Of a stretch of DNA of 64,000 bases, positions 30,989 to 40,136 are shown piece after piece. The notes under the pieces were generated by a model. The model was given only the letters and a program-made list of their open reading frames with translations, had not been told where the DNA came from and made no database searches. Source of the DNA: Moesziomyces globuligerus. Taxonomy: Eukaryota; Basidiomycota; Ustilaginomycetes; Ustilaginales; Ustilaginaceae. The position numbers were made by a program, and so were the translations under genes. The stretch covers positions 496,001-560,000 of the forward strand of contig JARVLF010000013.1 in the NCBI GenBank assembly GCA_030849465.1, given 5' to 3'. Each line of letters opens with the position of its first letter. Positions within the stretch are counted from its first letter, which is position 1.

Positions 30989-31675
30989 TCAGACCGACCG
31001 TCCATTTTCTCCTCTGCCGAGCTCACCCCCACAAAAATCGTGCGGGCGCGACGTGGTGGGGGTGGCTGGCCGGAAATTCTTTTGAGCACGGCAAATTGCG
31101 TCTGTCCATGACGAACATGCACCTGCGTGCATGCATCCCACTCGACCTCGCAGTTCGCAGATCGCGGATCCAATGACCGCGCCGAGTACTCGCAGGTTTG
31201 CTTCCGTTCGCTCCCGGCGGAGAGGTCCGGATACCAGACCAGGCCAAGAAGAGCCAAGATCGAACGAGAGCTCTGCGATGCGCAATTCGCCGAGGGCGGC
31301 GAGCGTCCACAAGCGTCGGATGACTGGACCGGCCACCACACCAAAGACCAGTCACAGGCCCGGAACGCCCATGCTCAGAGCGTGCAGGCGGACCAGCGGG
31401 GCCTGGCATCCAGAGCGCGCTATCTCTTCCCAGAAAAGATGCCCGGAAACGATGCAACAAGCCGGACACGGAACAAGACATGGAACTAACTCACCTTGGT
31501 TGGTAAAAACGTCTCGGAGGTTGGCAGCGCCGCCGAAAGAGTGTGTCGCAATTGCACGGCGGAGGTTGTCGTCGCGCGGGTCTTCGGTGGTCTTGTCGTC
31601 CGGAGTGGTCTGAGCAAGCTTCGCAACGGGCACAGAGGCGCCTTTCGGTTGCACGTCGGAAACAGATGGAGCCAT
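30989..31675 (-). CDS. Hypothetical protein, at least two exons
   Basis: Exon 1 runs from the ATG at 31675 to 31495 (MAPSVSDVQPKGASVPVAKL ... LRRAIATHSFGGAANLRDVF) and ends at a consensus donor, CAAG/GTGAGT. A likely acceptor is GGTCCAG at about 31324-31322, preceded by a GTGACTGG branch-like site; another is CATCGCAG at about 31276-31275. Both enter the same frame (LSFDLGSSWPGLVSGPL ... LRVLGAVIGSAICELRGR), which stops at 30989. TATAA-like boxes on the minus strand near 31845 and 31889 and an ATG-free stretch from about 31800 to 31676 support the chosen start. The frame is also open upstream to an ATG at 32011. I recognise no domain. Exon 1 is fairly well supported; the 3' structure is tentative. 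Confidence 0.5.
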
Positions 31676-33615
31676 CTTGGTCGCTTGTGGGATCAGGTGG
31701 AGCTGACGTTCGGCTTGTTTGTAATACGAGGCAAGGAGCACAGCAAAGATGGAGATGATGGCCAAGCCTGACGAGCTCTTCCAGGCAGAGCTAAACAGCA
31801 ACGTGGTGGGTCCGAGCTGAACAAGCTGGGCAAAGTTATATGGATAGGCGAGCCAGGTCTGGAAGCTGGAAGAAGGCCTGGTCTTATAGATATTGTTGAG
31901 CCCGAGATCGAGATTGCAAGCGTCCCGTAGAGACGCGCCGTGGACGAGCGTATGGTGCAGGGACTTGGCTTGAGCGCACCGGCATCTGATGACAGCTACA
32001 GTGCAGGCCATTGGTTGTTGGCGACTGGTCGTATGGCAGTGGGGCTGCGCTGTGGGCCCCAGGGTCGCGTGGTCTCAGAAGTCTCCGTCTCCCCAACAGC
32101 AAAGTGCGCTTGCCGAGGTCTCTGAGGACCCGTTGACCTCGTTGCATCACATTTTTAAGAAAAAATAACCCATCCGAGGCAAAAATGCCTCGGCATCGAG
32201 CGGTGGCGTATAATGCTTCTCTCTTGAACCCCTTTTGAGGTTCCTGTCAAGCAGCATGGCTCGCTCTTACTCAAAAGGGCTATCTAATCGCTCACTGCGC
32301 CTGAAAGGGGGATCAAAGATGCGATTCGGACAGCCCGAGCGATGACTTGGAAGTCATGTCGGTATCTGACGAAAAGAAGCCCAATAAATATTTAGCAACA
32401 ATAAATTAAAATTAGAATCACAATTCAGCACCGTAGCAAGCGCCACACCACACGGCACTCCCGGGACCTTCCGAGTGACTGTCGGAGGTGAAACGAGGAT
32501 CGAGGGTTTGGAATCCTCCCACTTCTCCTGCATGGCACTTCGTCTGTTCGAGCTCAACAGCAATCCCCAGAGGATTGACGTGTGGTGATCCGATGCAGAC
32601 ACGAGCACAGGACTTCCAGACCCTCGCTATCATAGCCACAGAAGCTCGCAGCACGCCGTTTCTTGGTCCAAATTCACCGGGTGGGTGTCATGTTTTTGTT
32701 CGCTGCAGTGCTAGGGCGGTACAGAATTTGGCCCCAAGCCTACGCACAGCTCACACGATGCGTCCCCCGCGTCGCGGAACGACATTGTTCCCGTAACGCT
32801 GAAAGAATCTGGTGATGCGGGGTCCGATCGGTTGGTCTGCGACGTGTTCGCGACGAGGAGGAGCCAAGGATGTTATCCCGACAAGATTGACAGACCTATG
32901 ACCTACTCCTGACTCGCATGCAGCACTCTGCTCGAGTCGGGATGCGACCCTGCATCGGTTCGAGAGTGCGGGGTAAGCCATGGACTGCCGAAGAGCGGAC
33001 CTCTCCAGCGGCACTTTGCCACGCTTGAAACAGCAGCATGCTGCGAGGCGCTCATGTCCCGTCGCGCACCGATTTGGGTGTGAAAGACGGTCGACGCTTG
33101 CTGCAGCACGTCTTCGAAGGCGCTATGGAAATGGACACGAAAGCCACGATTATGCATGGCGTTCCAATCTAATCGGCCTCACTTAGATCGAGCGAGTCAT
33201 ACGCCTTGTCCCTGGCTCCGATCCAGCTTGTCTGGTGCACAAGTCCGGCACGCAAAGCCGAATCCTCCTTTCAACCAGTCTCAATATCATAGCTGCTCAT
33301 GATCTTAGCGTCCGACGCTCGCTTGCACCTTCGATCTGTGCAAATGAAAGGCTGGTCTCTATCCTTCCGTGTTCGCCCGGAGCAAGGTACTGTTCGCTGG
33401 CCAGTCAAGGGGCCCGAGCGGACCATCGGAAGACTGGCATGGCAGCCCAATCCGCGAATCGGGAAAATTGTCCGGATCTCGGCCCAAGTTGAGCTAGATT
33501 TCTGTGCTCGAGCCAATTTCTGCCCGGTATGATGGCGTCCTCTCCACTTGACCTTCATCCTGTGAGGCTTACGCGAACGAGGCTTGAGCGGATCGCAGTT
33601 CGAACGAAGTGTATC
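31676..33615. other. Divergent intergenic region with AT-rich and inverted-repeat segment
   Basis: This 1.9 kb region separates two genes reading away from each other. Its ends probably hold their promoters. The centre (32150-32430) is markedly AT-richer than its surroundings and contains several inverted repeats, listed separately. No coding signal was found. Confidence 0.4.
32174..32357. repeat. Cluster of four inverted repeats (hairpin-forming)
   Basis: Four inverted repeats lie within 184 bp. CCGAGGCA at 32174-32181 pairs with TGCCTCGG at 32186-32193 across an AAAA loop. GAACC at 32226-32230 pairs with GGTTC at 32239-32243. CCCTTTTGAG at 32230-32239 pairs with CTCAAAAGGG at 32270-32279. 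ATGACTT at 32342-32348 pairs with AAGTCAT at 32351-32357 across GG. The second and third overlap and would be alternative pairings. An AT-rich run follows at 32380-32425. Confidence 0.6.
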
Positions 33616-34262
33616 ATGGGCGGCGTAATAGTCGCTGATGTACAGGATGCTGGTGATGCTCGCGGATCGGCCACTGCTCCGTCCTCGGGCTCAGGGATGT
33701 CGATCGGAGAGCAGCTAGGAAAAGCAGAACAGTTCAAGATCGAGGGCAACCAGGCGTACCAGCGCGACCAATTGACCGAAGCGCTCAGCAGGTGGCATAT
33801 GGCTCTGCTCCACTGCGCTGGCATCAATTCATTTGCCAACATGTACGGAGCCAGGTCCAGTGAGGCAGAGAACGAACGTGCTGCAGACATCACGAGCGCG
33901 GTGTACAACAACTTCGCAGCCTGTTACCTGAAGCAAGCAAAGTGGGACAAGGCGATCTATGCGGCATCGAAAGCGTTGACGCTTGCTCCCAAGAATCTCA
34001 AGGCGCTCTACCGTCGCGCTGAGGCGTATCTCGAGCTCGGAAGGAATCAGCTTGCGGCGAGGGACATCGACCTCGCTCTCGACATGAAACCTCAAGGTAA
34101 GCTCAGCCACGTGGTTCCCTAAAGGTTGCTTCCCGGTTCTGACACTACTGTATCCGGCGTCTTCTAAAAGATCCGGTCATTCGCAAGCTCGGAGAGCGGC
34201 TGGTGCTGGCCTTTGAGGCTGACGAGCGCAAGCGAGCGCTGGACGGTGTGGAGGATGCATAA
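33616..34262 (+). CDS. TPR protein, TTC9-like, two exons
   Basis: Exons 33616-34096 and 34171-34262 join to 190 residues. The intron has donor GTAAGC, a TTCTGACAC branch and acceptor TAAAAG, and the phase is correct. Three tetratricopeptide repeats are visible: KAEQFKIEGNQAYQRDQLTE with ALSRWHMALLHCAGI, then ITSAVYNNFAACYLKQAKWD with KAIYAASKALTLAP, then KALYRRAEAYLELGRNQLAA with RDIDLALDMKP. The first repeat's long inter-helix insert and the RWHMALLH wording resemble TTC9-type and immunophilin TPR domains that bind chaperone C-termini. Exon 2 adds DPVIRKLGERLVLAFEADER. An in-frame ATG at 33529 would add 29 basic residues; I chose 33616 as the more conservative start. Client and partner are unknown. 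Confidence 0.82.
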
Positions 34263-34979
34263 AGCGCCGCTTTCATTTGCAAATTGAGCTTCCATCACGG
34301 TTATACTTTTCTGCTCATGCTGCTCGTTGCGTTGTCTTGCCACGATTGAAGAGATGATGTGAGACCCTCCCCGGTGCAGTGCTGTGCGGTACAGTGGTGG
34401 AAACGATGCCATTTGCAGACTTGATGCACGATTTAAAAAAGGAACCGACCAACAAGGCGTGCGTGCAACTGGTCTTTGCATCGGACCAGAGGATCTCCAT
34501 GACGCCTAACTGGACATGCGCTTTGGTTGCAGTGGCCCTTGCGTCTAATCTGCGGCTCTGCACTGCACTCGGACCCTTGATCCCACCATTTCATCACATC
34601 GGCAGGCGCTGCCCCTCCTCAAAGTCACACTCATTCGCTGATTCGTCATGCACTGTGCTGCAGACCTCTCCGTGTTGCCATTTGCGCTCCTGACGCCCCA
34701 GCGAATCATTAGAACGTGAACACTTGTGTGCAGCTTGAGGGGGAGGAGATGCCAGCTGCACGACGATCTGCAGATTCTCACTGATTTGCTTCCCTGTATG
34801 CGTATGAACGATGTACCGCTTTCCTTCTCCACTTTGACCACAGAACTCATCCCAACATGCTCTCCCATCATTGAGAACCATCATCGATTCGAAGCTGGAT
34901 CTCGATGATAAAGAAGTAGTCTATCGACACCGATGCAAGTGACGTCCCTGCATGGCTAACCATCGACTGCACTGCCAAG
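34263..34979. other. Intergenic stretch with no gene seen
   Basis: This 717 bp stretch lies between two plus-strand genes. It should hold the 3' end of the TPR gene and the promoter of the large disordered protein gene. No coding signal or clear TATA box was found. Confidence 0.35.
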
Positions 34980-37900
34980 ATGGACGCAGAACGGGCGGCG
35001 GCGGCTCGGAAGCATCCGCAGACAGCGGCCAACTTCTTCGTCGGCACCAACTCGAGGGTGCCACGAATGACGCTGGCGCAAACGACCCACATCATTCCCC
35101 TCCCAGCAACGCCTTCGCCAGGACTCGCGCCCAGATCTGGCGTGGTGCCGACGCGAAAGCAATTCACGCCTTTTCCGAGCTCGCCTTCTAGCTACACCTC
35201 CACCACGCCACCTCGAAGTGCTGCAAGAGTCGGAACCAAAGTGGCCCAAGCTGTTGAGCACTTCTCTCGCCCCGTGCAAGAGAAGAGCTCGCCTACGAGT
35301 GCGTCCTCCCCTCGGCAGAGCCGTGCAGCAACGCAGAAGCCAGGCAGCTTGAAGACCTCAACGATCGGCAAAGCCGAGGCTCCTACGAATGTCGGCCGTT
35401 CCGACGACGATAAGAAGTTTCGGAACATCCCAAAGGCTCAGCATCCCACTCTTCCACCTCTGCCGTCGTCCGAGCGCATTCGCCCCCCTCACCGCACGAA
35501 AAAGAGTGCCAAAGATTCTTTCGATCTTCCCAGACCTGCCGGGGCTCATCCCAACATCCCATCAAAAGTCACAGATCGGAAAAGGCGATCTCCAAATCGG
35601 CCACAAAAGACAGCAAGTGTGCAGGACAGTGAGAACAGAGAGCACGCATCAGCGCCACCTGTTGAGTCCTCGCAAGCGGCATCAGCTTCTTTTGCGGCCC
35701 CCACTCCATCAGCGAGCGAGCCTTTGGGTCCCAAGCAGGAAGGCAACGTCCCTGCACTTGCTGGCGATTTCCTTTACCGCGTGCGGCCAACCTCGGACGC
35801 TGTCGAAGATGCACCCGTGCCAACAGGTTTGCCCTCTTCCGAGCCCTCAGCGCAGAGGATCGAGCCAGAAGAAGACGCGTCCCCAACAAGCAAGCTTCGG
35901 GCGCCCAAGCTTCCACCTTTGGATTCCGACGCCAACTTGACTCTTCTTCCTCAAAGGCCAGATGAGGCTTTGCCGTCGACATCAGCCGTGGCGTTTATCC
36001 TTGCCGAGACCGAGGAAATCGGAGAGCCGCCTCGCGACTTGGACTATATCGACCTCTTCTCCCTGCCCAGCTCAAATATAGAGGCCGTGAGCCCCTTCCC
36101 GGAGTCCGAGGTCGTCAAAGACGTCTCGCCCGCTGAGTCACTCCTCGACAGGTCTACCGAGGTACCTTTACAATCGAACAGAGGAAGCTTCGACGATCAA
36201 GCTTATGCTCAGGCTGACATCCGGATCGGAGATCAGGCATCAAGCTCCGCTCTGATATCGGACGCATACTGCCCGACGTCACCCTCGAAGTCACAGTGGC
36301 TCAGTCGTGCCGGAGGTGTGCTGTTCGATATGAGCGCAGAAGACCCGGCAATCCACGCCGGCCCGGACCATCTCGTTTCAGGACCCGAGCAAGGGGAGCG
36401 GTCGGTCGTAGCACTCAGTGACGATCAAGAGGACCGTGTGGGCCCATCTGCGAGGCTGTATTCGCCTTCAGCCGGAAAATATCCTCAAGACTCGGAACAC
36501 AGCCTGACCGACAATGTTCAGGCGGGAGAATCCGCAGAAGAGCCGAAAGGTGACGACGTTGGTGCATCGATGCCACCATCGAACGCTTCAGAGATGCGAC
36601 CAGTACACGAGGAAAACTGCTTTCTTGGAGACCAAGACAGTCAGCCACGAATGCCAACCGGTTCCTCTACTGCTCGCGATCCGGTCCCATCGTCAGCCTA
36701 TCTGCAAGACCAGGCTGCTTCGGTCATCCAAGAAAAAAGCAAACAGGACCTCGCAATGCTAGAGCATGCACGGAGCGACGAGATCGAGTCGACTCCATCT
36801 TCGCACGATCATCCTGCGATGCATGAGTCCTATGCGGAGATCTTCGATGTCGAAGAGCCCGAGACCGCTGGTGGTTTGGCCCACTCGCCCTTTCAATGGA
36901 ACCCTACAGAGCTGGCTCCTTTCAGCTCTTCGCGCATCGACGAAGATCTGGACATCCTAGGAGAGCTTCGCGCCGCTCCTGCTCCGGCCCAACATTACTC
37001 CCACAGTCCGACTCAATCTGTCCGCCAAAGCAAGATGGTTGGTAGCCAGCGCGCATCTGGCCAAGTGACTAGAGTCGAGAACCCTAACAACCCGATGGGA
37101 GTGGCCCCAGAGCTCGCTGCAGCGGAGGATGGACCGGAAGAAGCGATCGAACGACAGACAGCGTTGGAAAGGACGGCTTCATGGGTACGCAATACTGCCG
37201 GAGACCTCGAGCATGATGCCGGCGGTGGAAATCAGAGATATGCCCAAGTGGAGATCCCATTAAGCTTGGTCCAGCCAGGTTCGCCCAAGCAGCTTTCTCG
37301 CCATGAAGGTCCTGAGCCCTTCGTTGATGGATCAGGCTTTTCAGTTTCGAGAAAACCAGGAAAGGCCATTGATTCTCCACCTCCGCCTCGTTCGCGTTCT
37401 CCATCTGTGCCGTTGTCCCTCCTTTCTAGTGACGGATCTGTGGAGAACGTCTTCGGCCCGGAGAAATCGACGAGTCCTGGAGCCACAGGCGAGGGCAGCA
37501 TCAAGATCTCGAGACTCGATGTCGGGCAGCCAGAGGTCTCCAAGCTGCACAGATCCTTCTCGCAGCGCTCGCAAGCCCAAGTAGCCCCTTCCGGGCAACC
37601 CCGAAAGATTCCCGGCCGCCTGAAGATTCCGTCGCCTCAGCCAAGCGCTCAGGTACGGATTCGTCGGCAAAGCTTGGAGCTGCTGCCAAAGCGGAAGGCC
37701 AAAGATTCCACCGTGGGTGTCGAGCCCATCGACACGTCTGCCACGCTCGTTCCATGCGGCTCGGACCTCGCGAAGAAGCGTTCAAGCGATTTCGATAACG
37801 CGTTGCGAATGTGGTCAAATCCAAAAGACGACGAAAAGCAGGTTCTGAACCATTCCGACCGGCGTAATCATCGCGTGGGGCAGATGATCAAGGACTGGAA

Positions 37901-39614
37901 CGATGAGGGTCAGCCAAGCGACGATGAAGAAGTTGCATCCGTGGCTGTATGCAAGCGCTTGACCCTCAAGCGTATGTCTGGCTTCACGGTGCATTCCACG
38001 CCTCGGCAGGAGAAGCCGCCGCTGCTGTTTCCGGGCAAGCTTCAGCGGCGAGCCGTCGAGGCTTACGACGACCCGGCTTCTGGAGCCGTTGGAGGGAAAA
38101 TCAGGTCCAGCGAGGGACCCTCACTGGTGCAGGCATCCTTGGCACGCGATGGCGACTCGCGCCGCAAGATACGAAAGACCCCGGACGGACTCTCTGGATC
38201 CGGTGCAGGACTCTCTGACACTTCTGCCCCAGCATCGCTTGCCTCTGCATCTACAGCACAGAGAGGAGCTACAGAAGCCGCGTCTACTCTATCGCTTTCC
38301 GTCTCGCCAGCCCCCACTGCTGATCGTGAGCGACAAGCGACTCATGCTGATGCTGCACCAGAGTCTGTAGAGGTACTGCGATCTTGTGATAGCGTCGGTC
38401 AGCTGGACGAAGCTTGCCGCGGCGAGGTCTTGCAGAGGCCGCTCCCTGCAAGATCACAGCCTACGCACCGCATGTTGCGGCAGCTTCAGCTTCCAGGCTC
38501 GCAAAACGGCGTCGCTGGGAGGGCGATAGCCAACGGCAGCTATATCGGAGGCACTGCTAGCACGCCCCATACCTCGATCTCGGACATGTGGACTCCGGAC
38601 ACTAGCCGTGCGGCTCCTTCAGCGCTGACAGAAGAGACTCGCGTCTCGGACCGAGCGGATTCGCGCGCTCCTTCGTCTTCAGGCAAGGATCTCCGGCCAA
38701 ACAAGAAGGTTGCGCAGGTCCGTGCTCTGCAGGATCCAAATTCTTTGGCGACAGGTGGCAACACCTCGGATTGCAGTCAGTCGAGGACCGCATCTGGACG
38801 CTACAGCCAGGACCGCCCGAAGCGCTCCAGCCGTAGTCGCGAGGATCACCGGGCTCAAAGGGAATACTCCGAACCAGATCCAAGGCGAGGTGGGAGACAG
38901 GAAAACTACGTCAATCACGACCGCTATGCTAACGGGGAGGGCACATCCTCCGAACCCAAGGCGCACCATCCTGTCGCGGCGATCCCGGCATTTGAGATCA
39001 GTTTTCAGATGCAAGAGCCGCAGATGGCGCCGAACTGCGCGTCTGGGACGCTGTTCGAGTTCGGCGTGCGTGTGCTCGTCAAACCGTGCAGCGACGACGC
39101 CGTGGGCACGACTTGGCGAGTGCGTCCGCCGTCGCCGTGGGACACCCGGACCTGGTCGCCCAAGGCCAGCGGTCGAGCTCGGCTCGGTGTGGACAGACTG
39201 CAGTACGAGCACGACAACCTGTCGGTGGGCGAGATGAAGAGGGTGCAGCAGGAGGCGCAGGCGCAGCTCGCGCACACGTACACTTCTCCGCGCCGGGGAG
39301 CGGCGATGTCGGTGGACCGTGAAGATGCGGATGCCGAGGGTGGGCTCAGCTCTCCCTTTGCGAGTCCAGGTGCGATGCAAGCGTCGCTGGGAACGTCTCG
39401 GCGTCGTCCGCTTCGCGAGATGGTGCTGAATTCGTCGCGCGCAGTGTCGATCACCACCTCGCGCGACACGCTCACCGAAGACCACGCGCGCGCTCTGCAG
39501 ACGCCAGCGACCTCCGCGTCCCGCCGTGTCGCTCCCGTACTCGCTTCTCCCTTGCCCTACATCAAGCGCGCGCCGCGCGCGCCGGTCGCTGCACCAGCAC
39601 GCACACGGCAGTAG
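34980..39614 (+). CDS. Large disordered hypothetical protein (1544 residues)
   Basis: This is a single exon with good codon-level coherence across 4.6 kb and no recognised catalytic domain. Most of the chain is rich in Ser, Pro, Glu and Ala, with many SP/TP sites (phosphorylation-prone) and basic clusters such as KRRSPNRPQK and RRQSLELLPKRKAK. A better-ordered segment near 925-1020 contains ALRMWSNPKDDEKQVLNHSD, then RRNHRVGQMIKDWND. Another near 1335-1430 has PAFEISFQMQEPQMAP, then GTLFEFGVRVLVKPCSDDAV and LQYEHDNLSVGEMKRVQQEA. These two may be the conserved core. The C-terminus is basic (IKRAPRAPVAAPARTRQ). A nuclear or cytoskeletal scaffold is conceivable, but I will not assign a function. 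It converges with the phosphatase gene. Confidence 0.75.
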   Translation: MDAERAAAARKHPQTAANFFVGTNSRVPRMTLAQTTHIIPLPATPSPGLAPRSGVVPTRKQFTPFPSSPSSYTSTTPPRSAARVGTKVAQAVEHFSRPVQEKSSPTSASSPRQSRAATQKPGSLKTSTIGKAEAPTNVGRSDDDKKFRNIPKAQHPTLPPLPSSERIRPPHRTKKSAKDSFDLPRPAGAHPNIPSKVTDRKRRSPNRPQKTASVQDSENREHASAPPVESSQAASASFAAPTPSASEPLGPKQEGNVPALAGDFLYRVRPTSDAVEDAPVPTGLPSSEPSAQRIEPEEDASPTSKLRAPKLPPLDSDANLTLLPQRPDEALPSTSAVAFILAETEEIGEPPRDLDYIDLFSLPSSNIEAVSPFPESEVVKDVSPAESLLDRSTEVPLQSNRGSFDDQAYAQADIRIGDQASSSALISDAYCPTSPSKSQWLSRAGGVLFDMSAEDPAIHAGPDHLVSGPEQGERSVVALSDDQEDRVGPSARLYSPSAGKYPQDSEHSLTDNVQAGESAEEPKGDDVGASMPPSNASEMRPVHEENCFLGDQDSQPRMPTGSSTARDPVPSSAYLQDQAASVIQEKSKQDLAMLEHARSDEIESTPSSHDHPAMHESYAEIFDVEEPETAGGLAHSPFQWNPTELAPFSSSRIDEDLDILGELRAAPAPAQHYSHSPTQSVRQSKMVGSQRASGQVTRVENPNNPMGVAPELAAAEDGPEEAIERQTALERTASWVRNTAGDLEHDAGGGNQRYAQVEIPLSLVQPGSPKQLSRHEGPEPFVDGSGFSVSRKPGKAIDSPPPPRSRSPSVPLSLLSSDGSVENVFGPEKSTSPGATGEGSIKISRLDVGQPEVSKLHRSFSQRSQAQVAPSGQPRKIPGRLKIPSPQPSAQVRIRRQSLELLPKRKAKDSTVGVEPIDTSATLVPCGSDLAKKRSSDFDNALRMWSNPKDDEKQVLNHSDRRNHRVGQMIKDWNDEGQPSDDEEVASVAVCKRLTLKRMSGFTVHSTPRQEKPPLLFPGKLQRRAVEAYDDPASGAVGGKIRSSEGPSLVQASLARDGDSRRKIRKTPDGLSGSGAGLSDTSAPASLASASTAQRGATEAASTLSLSVSPAPTADRERQATHADAAPESVEVLRSCDSVGQLDEACRGEVLQRPLPARSQPTHRMLRQLQLPGSQNGVAGRAIANGSYIGGTASTPHTSISDMWTPDTSRAAPSALTEETRVSDRADSRAPSSSGKDLRPNKKVAQVRALQDPNSLATGGNTSDCSQSRTASGRYSQDRPKRSSRSREDHRAQREYSEPDPRRGGRQENYVNHDRYANGEGTSSEPKAHHPVAAIPAFEISFQMQEPQMAPNCASGTLFEFGVRVLVKPCSDDAVGTTWRVRPPSPWDTRTWSPKASGRARLGVDRLQYEHDNLSVGEMKRVQQEAQAQLAHTYTSPRRGAAMSVDREDADAEGGLSSPFASPGAMQASLGTSRRRPLREMVLNSSRAVSITTSRDTLTEDHARALQTPATSASRRVAPVLASPLPYIKRAPRAPVAAPARTRQ

Positions 39615-40136
39615 TCGCGAGAAGAGCAATTCACGACCCAGGTCGAAGAGATCAGAGTGGCAGACACTTGATGTGAGACGAACAAGGGCATGTCTAAGCA
39701 CTGTTGCGTTGTGGTCGTTGCGAAGCACATCTTTGCACCTGCGTTTGCGGTGACGGCGATCTGTGCCGACAGAGCGTGAGTCAGCCAGTGGATGAAGCGG
39801 CCAGGTCGCACTGTATCAACCCTGCTTCAACGGCGGATGCGAACGACTCAGCGCGTCAGGCAGGGTCCAAGCCCTGAACGCATTGAGCCGAGACCGTCGC
39901 ACAAGAGCAGCACGGCCTGGAATCAGTGCTCGACAATCGACGTGACCAGTGGATAGAATTACAACAGAGGACTGGCTCTGTGGGATGCGTGACATGGGCA
40001 CAAGTGGGCGCACAGAGAGAAAAGAGGATTGTCCAAAGAAACAGGATCGCAATGCCGCCGCGACGATTTAAGCGGTGGATGTTGCGAATTGCAGGCATGC
40101 GCTGCTGCATGCTGCGCTGATGAGAGGGTGGATCCT
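39615..40136. other. Intergenic stretch between convergent genes
   Basis: This 522 bp stretch lies between the stop codons of two convergent genes and should hold both 3' untranslated regions. Nothing else is seen. Confidence 0.4.
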
